A stretch of DNA of 6,402 nt from Bacteroidota bacterium (GTDB lineage Bacteria; Bacteroidota; Bacteroidia; NS11-12g; UBA9320), in the NCBI GenBank assembly GCA_947499775.1, contig CANMPY010000114.1, forward strand, positions 1 through 6,402, in the 5' to 3' direction. The position numbers and the translations under genes were made by a program. Below, in pieces: positions 1-5,534 of this stretch. The first letter of the stretch is position 1. Each line of letters opens with the position of its first letter. The notes below the pieces were generated by a model. The model was not told the origin of the DNA, did not search any database, and saw nothing but the letters and a program-made list of their open reading frames with translations.

Positions 1-64
1 AGTTTGGGGCTTGCAAATAATTTATTAATAAAATAGCGATCCTTCGAATTCAGATCTGCTTTAC

Positions 65-1318
65 TTATTTTATCAATAATTTTTTTTTTAATGCAATCAA
101 TTCTTTTGATAAAGGGTAATCAATAGATGCCTGTGTCATTAACAATGCTACATAACCAGGAGTTTCATTCTCGTGAGCAAATTCAATGATTTTTACCCAT
201 CTAGCAATTATTTCTTTGTCAGTTGGGGCAATGGTATCATTCAAGATAGCTGTTTTAATAATGTATTTTTTTGCCAAATAGCTTGAGGCTTTGTCATGGG
301 TATTGATATAGTAATAATCGCTAATTTTCCACATGATATTTTCGGCAAAGGGCTGTAAAAATATATCTGCCGATTTAATGCTTTCATATGCTGGGTCGTT
401 AGCTTTAAGTGCTTTGGCACGTGTAAACCTGAAAATCATACTATCCGCTTCTGATTGGTTAGGCCCATCAATTGCATTTCGAATAAGATAAAGAGCTAAA
501 GCATTTTCTTTTTTTATAAAAAAGGTATCGGCCGGATTATAAACCAAGGCTTTTCGAATTATTTCCATCATCAGCGATGATGGGGGTTGATTAGAGATTT
601 GGTCTTTTGCAAGAAGATATTGATAAAAATTAATTTTAGAATTTTTTTCACCAAACACCCGTCTAGCTACATCCAAATAATAGTTAGCTGAATCGTAATT
701 TTTCTTTTTCCATTGTATGTCGGTCATGAATAAAAATGGATCAACTATTGGCGTTTTGCCTGATTCTTCATTTTTTATATCGTTTTCATACCATTGAATC
801 AAGTTGCGATAATGCGATTTTGTAGATGCTGTATCCCCGTTCATCTGATAAGATTTTCCTATCATATAATAAGCGGTTTTATCGCTATTGAGGCCATACG
901 ATATTGTATATAATTTTATGGCTTTTGGGTATCTGTTAACGTTGTATTCTTCATCGGCTAAGGCATTGTTGGCCGAAACCAATTCAGCTATTAGGTCGTC
1001 AAATTTACCTTCGTACTTTTTATCCTTATCCCTCAATCGCGCTTTGATAACTAATTTACAGGCATCTTTAAAGGCTTCTGGATTTTTCTTGGCATACGCT
1101 GGTTTTTTGTTTAATTCAAAAAGACTTTTGGAATGCAGGTAATAAGTGAGTGCATCTTTTTTAGTAACTTCATGCTCAAGTGCGTCTCCAGTTAATTTAA
1201 AGGCACGTTCAAATAAACCATCTTGTATGGCCTGTTCAGCTTTATCAAGATTTATTTGTTGTGCATAGCCGAAATAGGCACTAATAAATAAGAATATAAA
1301 TAGGATATGTCGTTGCAT
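65..1318 (-). CDS. Exported TPR-like repeat protein (hypothetical)
   Basis: The product is 417 residues. Residues 1-19 form a Sec signal peptide: a short basic start (MQRH), a hydrophobic stretch LFIFLFISAYFGYA, and a likely signal peptidase I site after GYA-QQ. There is no lipobox cysteine, so the mature protein is probably periplasmic or outer-membrane associated. The rest is mostly helical and looks like degenerate tetratricopeptide repeats, for example residues 24-47 (AEQAIQDGLFERAFKLTGDA), 128-158 (NRYPKAIKLYTISYGLNSD then AYYMIGKSYQMNGD) and 206-222 (KNYDSANYYLDVARRVF). TPR proteins scaffold protein-protein contacts; no enzymatic motif is visible and I cannot assign a partner. The start is the only ATG that gives an intact signal peptide, and it lies in the context AATAATAATG. 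The gene follows the ABM-like gene after 66 bases and may have its own promoter. Oddly, a run of ten A residues lies just before the stop codon, and the -1 frame stays open past the stop to the window edge, so the natural C-terminus may be longer. Confidence 0.85.
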   Translation of the reverse strand: MQRHILFIFLFISAYFGYAQQINLDKAEQAIQDGLFERAFKLTGDALEHEVTKKDALTYYLHSKSLFELNKKPAYAKKNPEAFKDACKLVIKARLRDKDKKYEGKFDDLIAELVSANNALADEEYNVNRYPKAIKLYTISYGLNSDKTAYYMIGKSYQMNGDTASTKSHYRNLIQWYENDIKNEESGKTPIVDPFLFMTDIQWKKKNYDSANYYLDVARRVFGEKNSKINFYQYLLAKDQISNQPPSSLMMEIIRKALVYNPADTFFIKKENALALYLIRNAIDGPNQSEADSMIFRFTRAKALKANDPAYESIKSADIFLQPFAENIMWKISDYYYINTHDKASSYLAKKYIIKTAILNDTIAPTDKEIIARWVKIIEFAHENETPGYVALLMTQASIDYPLSKELIALKKKLLIK

Positions 1319-1328
1319 TATTATTTTT

Positions 1329-1360
1329 CAAACATAGGATGAAATTTTGCAATTTTCAAA
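1329..1360 (-). promoter_or_regulatory. Candidate Bacteroidetes-type promoter for the TPR-like gene
   Basis: On the minus strand, TTTG (1357-1360) is followed after exactly 20 bases by TATGTTTG (1329-1336). This matches the known Bacteroidetes primary sigma pattern of a -33 TTTG and a -7 TAnnTTTG. The -7 box ends 10 bases before the ATG, so the leader would be very short. TTTG is common in AT-rich DNA, so a chance match is possible. Confidence 0.35.
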
Positions 1361-1364
1361 CTTA

Positions 1365-1380
1365 CAAAAACTTCTTTTTG
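1365..1380 (-). terminator. Small A/T hairpin after the ABM-like gene, weak terminator candidate
   Basis: CAAAAA (1365-1370) and TTTTTG (1375-1380) form a perfect 6-base stem around a 4-base loop. The hairpin begins 4 bases beyond the stop codon of the ABM-like gene. The stem has a single G-C pair and no clear U-tract follows on the transcript, so efficient intrinsic termination is doubtful. It could still mark the boundary between the YciO/ABM transcript and the TPR-like gene. Confidence 0.25.
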
Positions 1381-1384
1381 CGAT

Positions 1385-1669
1385 TTAGTGTTCTTCCAAA
1401 CTCCAAGCTACTGCCTTAGCACTAAAAAGGGCTTTTGTTTTGGTCCACGTATCATCAAAAAAAGCAGATTTCCTATATAGATCTAGTGCAGTTTCGCTAT
1501 CCCATATGCTATATGTAAAAAAGGTTGATGGGTTTTTTATGTCCTTTAGAAGTGTAACTTTTTGACAACCTTCAAATTTTGATATTTTTTCCTTAACCGC
1601 ATCAAAAAGCAGTTCAAACGCTTCGGTGTTTTCCAAGTGGAAAGTCATTTTAACAATTCGTATAATCAT
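1385..1669 (-). CDS. ABM-superfamily (antibiotic biosynthesis monooxygenase-like) protein
   Basis: This 94-residue protein has the size and layout of a single ABM ferredoxin-like alpha/beta domain. Family-like signatures are a first strand IVKMTFHLE (5-13), a helix ending in EKISKFEGCQKVTLLKD (27-43), the strand FFTYSIWDSETALDLYRKS (50-68) and the tail TWTKTKALFSAKAVAWSLEE (74-93). Known ABM proteins are small dimers that include quinol monooxygenases and heme-degrading enzymes, but many have no known substrate, so only the fold is assigned. There is no signal peptide, so it should be cytoplasmic. An in-frame ATG at residue 8 (1646-1648) is an alternative start; the first ATG is kept because it completes the opening strand IIRIVKMTFHL. 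It begins 5 bases after the stop of the YciO-like gene, so the two are almost certainly co-transcribed. The reaction in this organism cannot be read from the sequence. Confidence 0.8.
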   Translation of the reverse strand: MIIRIVKMTFHLENTEAFELLFDAVKEKISKFEGCQKVTLLKDIKNPSTFFTYSIWDSETALDLYRKSAFFDDTWTKTKALFSAKAVAWSLEEH

Positions 1670-1674
1670 TTGGT

Positions 1675-2283
1675 TTATATTTTTCCTTTTCCTTGTCGTA
1701 TAATCTGAGGCGTATTGTCGGTACAGTCAATAATAGTTGAGGCTACATTATCGCCAATTCCACCATCGATTACCAGATCGACTTGATGCCCAAAAATTTC
1801 ATTAATTTCTTGTGGGTCTGTATGGTATTCCATAATTAGGTTATCATTATGAATGGAGGTAACCAGCAAGGGTTCACCTAGTTCTTTGAGAATTTCTAAC
1901 ACTATGGTATTATTTGGGACCCTTATGCCAATTGTTTTTTTATTTTCTCGAAAATGATGAGGAAGTTTATGACTTGCTTTTAATATGAATGTAAATGGAC
2001 CTGGTAAAACCTGCTTCATTAGCTTAAAAACAGGATTAGATATAGGCCTTGTGTACTCGGCAAGTTGACTAAAACTGCTGCAGAGTATTGAAAAATTTAT
2101 ATTAGACCCTTTTTTCCCCAATTTTTTTGCAAAGGATTCAATGCCATGAATATTCGAAATGGTACAGGCTGCCGCATAAATCGTGTCGGTAGGAATAATA
2201 ATTAATCCACCTTTGTTCAAAAGGTTGACAACCTCTTTAATCTGACGTGCATCTGGATTTTGCGATCTTATTTCTAGCAACAT
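1675..2283 (-). CDS. YciO-type Sua5/YrdC/TsaC family protein
   Basis: The product is 202 residues, about the length of E. coli YciO (from memory about 206), and is one YrdC-like domain with no Sua5 C-terminal extension. Visible signatures are GGLIIIPTDTIYAAAC (25-40), NFSILCSSFSQLAEYT (63-78), LPGPFTFILKA (93-103), KTIGIRVPNN (116-125), GEPLLVTS (136-143), VDLVIDGG (168-175), STIIDCTD (182-189) and the ending IIRQGKG (194-200). Against remembered E. coli YciO, the PGxxTFILK, KTIGxRVP, VDLIIxGG and STIID-type blocks match closely. TsaC and Sua5 make threonylcarbamoyl-AMP from threonine, bicarbonate and ATP for the tRNA t6A modification. YciO proteins are their paralogues, and equivalence is not assured. 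The canonical SxN motif is absent here (TSIHN, 142-146) and the KxR motif is not clear (KKLGKK, 53-58), so I do not call it tsaC. It is probably cytoplasmic and leads the transcript into the ABM-like gene. Its ATG sits in the context AATAATAATG. Confidence 0.87.
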   Translation of the reverse strand: MLLEIRSQNPDARQIKEVVNLLNKGGLIIIPTDTIYAAACTISNIHGIESFAKKLGKKGSNINFSILCSSFSQLAEYTRPISNPVFKLMKQVLPGPFTFILKASHKLPHHFRENKKTIGIRVPNNTIVLEILKELGEPLLVTSIHNDNLIMEYHTDPQEINEIFGHQVDLVIDGGIGDNVASTIIDCTDNTPQIIRQGKGKI

Positions 2284-2299
2284 TATTATTCTGCAAAAA

Positions 2300-2307
2300 T
2301 AAACATA
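2300..2307 (-). promoter_or_regulatory. Candidate -7 element for the YciO-like gene
   Basis: On the minus strand this reads TATGTTTA, one mismatch from TAnnTTTG, and lies 16 bases before the ATG. It shares TATGTTT and the start context AATAATAATG with the TPR-like gene. No good TTTG lies about 20 bases upstream, so support is weak. Confidence 0.2.
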
Positions 2308-2317
2308 GTATGGAGAA

Positions 2318-2347
2318 TGATTTTTTTAATAAAAATCAATTTTTGAT
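2318..2347. repeat. Overlapping inverted repeats in the divergent intergenic region
   Basis: TGATTTTT (2318-2325) and AAAAATCA (2331-2338) are a perfect 8-base inverted repeat around a 5-base spacer. The right arm overlaps a second one: ATCAA (2335-2339) and TTGAT (2343-2347) around TTT. The two hairpins would exclude each other in RNA. As DNA, the arms could be a regulator site between the divergent YciO-like and kinase genes. In AT-rich DNA some self-complementarity arises by chance. Confidence 0.35.
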
Positions 2348-2356
2348 ATAATTGTA

Positions 2357-2364
2357 TATATTTG
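2357..2364 (+). promoter_or_regulatory. Candidate -7 element for the kinase-regulator operon
   Basis: TATATTTG matches the Bacteroidetes -7 pattern TAnnTTTG exactly and lies 44 bases before the kinase ATG, a plausible leader length. There is no TTTG at the expected distance upstream; the nearest, at 2342-2345, is only 11 bases away. The inverted repeats at 2318-2347 lie where the -33 region would be, so a protein bound there could affect initiation. Confidence 0.35.
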
Positions 2365-2408
2365 AAAAACGAAAATTTAGCTAATTCACTTTATCTAGAA
2401 TATTTATC

Positions 2409-5069
2409 ATGCCAATGAATAAACCATTTGAAGCAGTACAAGCGGAATTTCAAATCCAAACATTACCAAATCAAGGAGCTTGGGAACTTGATTTTTATTC
2501 AGGTAACTTTTCTTGGTCAATCGAAATGTATAGCCTTTTTCAATGCGATGCTTCGTTAATTATACTCACAAAAGGCTATGTCTGCGATTTGTTCTCGGCC
2601 AGTGAGGGAACAAAATTAAATAATTGGTTTACCGACTTAAAATCGGGGTTAGAAATAAAGCCTCTTGATGTTGAATTCGTAACAAATGAGGGAATTGAAA
2701 TATTTTTCAGATGGACAGCTGGAATGTTTTATGACGCATTTGGAAGCCCTCAAAGGGCGGTTGGTTCGATTCAAGATATTACTGCGCTTAAAAACGATGA
2801 GGTTAAACTCTTTCAATATAAACATTTCTTTTATGAGAGTAATGATTTAAATTGTATAGCAAATGTTCATGGTTTTTTCGAAAAAGTTAATCAGAAATTT
2901 AGCGATCTCCTAGGCTATAGCGAACTTGACTTGGTTGAAAATTCATTTCTGAATTTTATTCATCCCGATGATTTAGGCAGCACGCTTAATGAGATCGAAA
3001 AATTAAAAAATGGAGTAATTACGCTCAATTTTTTCAACCGTTATAGGAAGAAAAATGGCGATTATGTTTGGCTCGAATGGGTATCGACTCCTGATAAATC
3101 GAGTGGTAAACTTTACGCCATCGCCCGCGATATTACCGAACGTATTGGCTATGAGAATAGTTTAACTCAATTAAATAGCGAATTAGAAGCCCGCGTTACA
3201 CAACGTACTATAGAAATTGAGCTGCGAAATAAATATTTTCAAGCCCTTATCAATAATAGTAGCGAGGCTATCATGACATTTGATAGCAAAGGAAACATTT
3301 TGTATCAAAGCCCTATTGTAGAAAAAATTACAGGATACACGGAAAAAGAATTGTCAAATAAACCGGCTCTCTTTTTTGAAAGTGGACTTCTTAATTTAGC
3401 CTCTCAATTAAAAGAAAATAAAGAGGGGGCATCAAAGTCGGTGCAATTTACAATTTGTTCTAAAAATGGTTACCTAAAATGGATTGAGGGAATTATTACG
3501 AAAAGACTCCGTGATAAAAACATTCATGCTTATATTTTTAATTTTAGCGACATTACTTTCCGTAAGGAATATGAAATAGCAATTAGTCAAAGTGAAATAA
3601 AGCTTAAGAAAGCGCAAGAAATAGCCAATTTTGGTAGTTGGGAACTTAATGTCGTTACAGGAGAAATGATTTGGTCTGAAGTGGCGTGTCGTATTCATGG
3701 TTTTCAAGAAACCGAATCGAAACAGACATTTGAAACATGGATATCGCTTATTCATCCTGATGACCTTAATTATGTGATAGCTAATATAAAATTATCTCAA
3801 GAAACAGATAAACCACTTGCTTATTCCTATCGAATTTTATTAAAAAATAAGACTATTCGCTATGTAAATTTAGATGCTTTCTATGAGCAGGATGAGTTAA
3901 GGAATATTAAAAAAATTAATGGCATTATTAACGATGTAACCGAAGAAAAACATGCCGAAAAAGAATTGTTACGCAGTGAAATGTTTACACGCGGTGTTCT
4001 TGACTCGCTCACTAATCAAATTGCAGTAATCTATAAGTCGGGCTTAGTTAAAGAAACCAATAAAGCCTGGGGTGATTTTAGATTATTGAACGGCGAAACA
4101 TACTTAATGCGAACCGAAAGCGGAACGAATTTTATAGAATCCTGTAAATATCAAAAATTTTCAGATCATGAAACATCCATCCATGCATTGGAAGGAATTA
4201 GTGCCATTTTTAAAAATAAAACAAACGAATACCAGTACGAATATCCGCTTGAATTGGCCAACGGCATGTTTTGGTTTTTGATGAGAATTACAAAGTTTAA
4301 ACAAGATAAATCGATGCTTGTTATTTCGCATGAAGACATTACTCAACGCAAAGTTGCCGAATTGCTTACCAAGAAAACGGCTAATGACTTAATGCATCGA
4401 AATAATGAATTAGAGCAATTTGCTTATATGGTTTCTCATAATTTGAGAGCGCCAGTGGCTAATTTAATTGGCTTATCCGATATACTCATAAACAATCATT
4501 TACCTGAAAATAAATTTCAGGAAACCACCAAAGGCTTATTCAAATCTGCTCACAAATTAGACGAAATCATAAAAGACTTAAACAATGTATTGCAGGTGCG
4601 TGGTCATATAAATGAAAAGAAGGAGATTATTTATTTAGCCAAACTTATAAAAAGTATTCAAGTAGGCATAGGTTCTTTAGTCGAAAATTCGGGCCTAGTT
4701 ATAAAAGCAGATTTTAAAGCAATTGACCGCCTTGTTATGGTTAAGAGTTACATTCATAGCATATTCCATAATTTAATTATTAATAGCATAAAATACAGAA
4801 GCGACGAAAGAAAACCCGTAGTTGATATCATATCTAAAAAACATAATAATGGCATTGTTATTCGTTATAAGGATAATGGAATTGGATTTAACATGAGCCG
4901 AGATAAGGACCATATTTTTGGTATGTACAAGCGATTTAATCCCGAAATTGAAGGCAAAGGCATTGGGCTGTATTTGGTGAAATTGCAAGTAGAGTCGTTG
5001 GGTGGAACCATTAAATTAGAAAGTGAGCTAGGAAAAGGAGCGGAATTTATAATAGAATTTAAGAATTAA
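2409..5069 (+). CDS. Soluble multi-PAS sensor histidine kinase
   Basis: The product is 886 residues with no signal peptide or membrane segment, so it should be a cytoplasmic sensor kinase. About five PAS domains come first, each ending in a D(I/V)T motif: roughly 20-128 (DIT 123-125), 138-245 (IHPDDL 184-189, DITE 241-244), 276-388 (DIT 381-383), 400-515 (IHPDD 448-452, DVTEE 509-513) and 522-650 (HEDIT 641-645). A coiled-coil-like stretch (250-275) separates PAS2 and PAS3. The HisKA dimerisation domain carries the phospho-acceptor H677 in FAYMVSHNLRAPVANLIGL. The ATPase domain has the N-box HNLIINSIKYR (787-797), G1 DNGIG (822-826), an F-box IFGMYKRF (836-843) and G2 GKGIGLYL (849-856), so the core looks complete. 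The H-box reads HNLRAP rather than HELRTP. PAS ligands cannot be read from sequence. The likely partner is the receiver gene 26 bases downstream. A second ATG two codons in is an equally possible start. Confidence 0.93.
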   Translation: MPMNKPFEAVQAEFQIQTLPNQGAWELDFYSGNFSWSIEMYSLFQCDASLIILTKGYVCDLFSASEGTKLNNWFTDLKSGLEIKPLDVEFVTNEGIEIFFRWTAGMFYDAFGSPQRAVGSIQDITALKNDEVKLFQYKHFFYESNDLNCIANVHGFFEKVNQKFSDLLGYSELDLVENSFLNFIHPDDLGSTLNEIEKLKNGVITLNFFNRYRKKNGDYVWLEWVSTPDKSSGKLYAIARDITERIGYENSLTQLNSELEARVTQRTIEIELRNKYFQALINNSSEAIMTFDSKGNILYQSPIVEKITGYTEKELSNKPALFFESGLLNLASQLKENKEGASKSVQFTICSKNGYLKWIEGIITKRLRDKNIHAYIFNFSDITFRKEYEIAISQSEIKLKKAQEIANFGSWELNVVTGEMIWSEVACRIHGFQETESKQTFETWISLIHPDDLNYVIANIKLSQETDKPLAYSYRILLKNKTIRYVNLDAFYEQDELRNIKKINGIINDVTEEKHAEKELLRSEMFTRGVLDSLTNQIAVIYKSGLVKETNKAWGDFRLLNGETYLMRTESGTNFIESCKYQKFSDHETSIHALEGISAIFKNKTNEYQYEYPLELANGMFWFLMRITKFKQDKSMLVISHEDITQRKVAELLTKKTANDLMHRNNELEQFAYMVSHNLRAPVANLIGLSDILINNHLPENKFQETTKGLFKSAHKLDEIIKDLNNVLQVRGHINEKKEIIYLAKLIKSIQVGIGSLVENSGLVIKADFKAIDRLVMVKSYIHSIFHNLIINSIKYRSDERKPVVDIISKKHNNGIVIRYKDNGIGFNMSRDKDHIFGMYKRFNPEIEGKGIGLYLVKLQVESLGGTIKLESELGKGAEFIIEFKN

Positions 5070-5072
5070 ATT

Positions 5073-5096
5073 AACTGAATTAAATAAACTGAATTA
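5073..5096 (+). repeat. 10-base direct repeat in the kinase-regulator gap
   Basis: AACTGAATTA occurs at 5073-5082 and again at 5087-5096, the second copy running into the A of the regulator ATG. The period is 14 bases. It fills most of the 26-base gap and no Shine-Dalgarno sequence is visible there. It may be a chance duplication or part of the start context. Confidence 0.5.
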
Positions 5097-5491
5097 TGAA
5101 TTTACCTAATCGATTTATTCTTGTGGACGATGATCCCATTAATAACTTAATTATTGAACATCAAATTAAAACTAAAATTTCGACCGAAATAGAAATTGTA
5201 AGTTTTGAGTCTCCCATGGAAGGATTTAGTTACATTATGAACTACGATGGCGCTGAATCAAGAGTTCAAACTGTGCTTTTTCTAGATTTAAACATGCCCG
5301 TTTTTTCAGGGTGGGATTTTTTAGAAAAATTAGAAAAATTAGATGATCAAATTACCAATCAACTTACTATCTATGTGTCATCCTCATCGCTTGACAATAG
5401 GGATATTGAACGAGCCAATAATATAGATTTAGTAAAGGATTATTTAATAAAACCGCTTACCGCTGACATCTTAGTGGGTTTGTTTAATTAG
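5096..5491 (+). CDS. Single-domain (CheY-like) response regulator
   Basis: The 131-residue product is one receiver domain with no output domain. The acidic pocket D11/D12 sits in FILVDDDPINN, the predicted phospho-acceptor is D64 in VLFLDLNMP (60-68), the Ser/Thr switch position is S95 in IYVSSSS (92-98), Y116 is the likely aromatic switch, and K119-P120 is the conserved Lys-Pro. All residues needed for phosphorylation are present. The segment SSSSLDNRDIERA (95-107) resembles stand-alone receivers that commonly accompany PAS kinases in Bacteroidetes. Such proteins act through protein contacts or pass the phosphate on, and the target is not apparent here. The gene lies 26 bases after the kinase with no promoter or terminator visible between them, so the two are likely one transcript and a cognate pair. 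It is slightly longer than CheY because of the extended segment before D64 (MNYDGAESRVQT, 48-59). Confidence 0.92.
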   Translation: MNLPNRFILVDDDPINNLIIEHQIKTKISTEIEIVSFESPMEGFSYIMNYDGAESRVQTVLFLDLNMPVFSGWDFLEKLEKLDDQITNQLTIYVSSSSLDNRDIERANNIDLVKDYLIKPLTADILVGLFN

Positions 5492-5534
5492 GCTGATAGC
5501 CCTAACGTTATTCGTTGATGGGTTAGAAAATAGA

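Noticed and set aside
1..64. A separate downstream gene starting at the left edge on the minus strand
   Set aside because: The only open minus-strand frame here has no usual start codon between its upstream stop and the edge, so it is reported instead as a possible extension of the TPR-like gene.
888..1142. Plus-strand open frame of 84 codons opposite the TPR-like gene
   Set aside because: It lies wholly inside a gene with a signal peptide and TPR-like repeats, and its translation has no recognisable domain.
3474..3755. Minus-strand open frame of 93 codons inside the kinase gene
   Set aside because: It overlaps a clear PAS region in the opposite frame, is rich in Phe, Asn and Cys as expected of an antisense shadow, and has no start context or neighbours. 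The frames at 4161-4346 and 4773-4988 are rejected for the same reason.
5491..5534. Intrinsic terminator between the regulator and the convergent barrel gene
   Set aside because: Only weak hairpins are present (GGCT-GAT-AGCC at 5491-5501, CTAAC/GTTAG at 5502-5526) and neither is followed by a U-tract on either strand.
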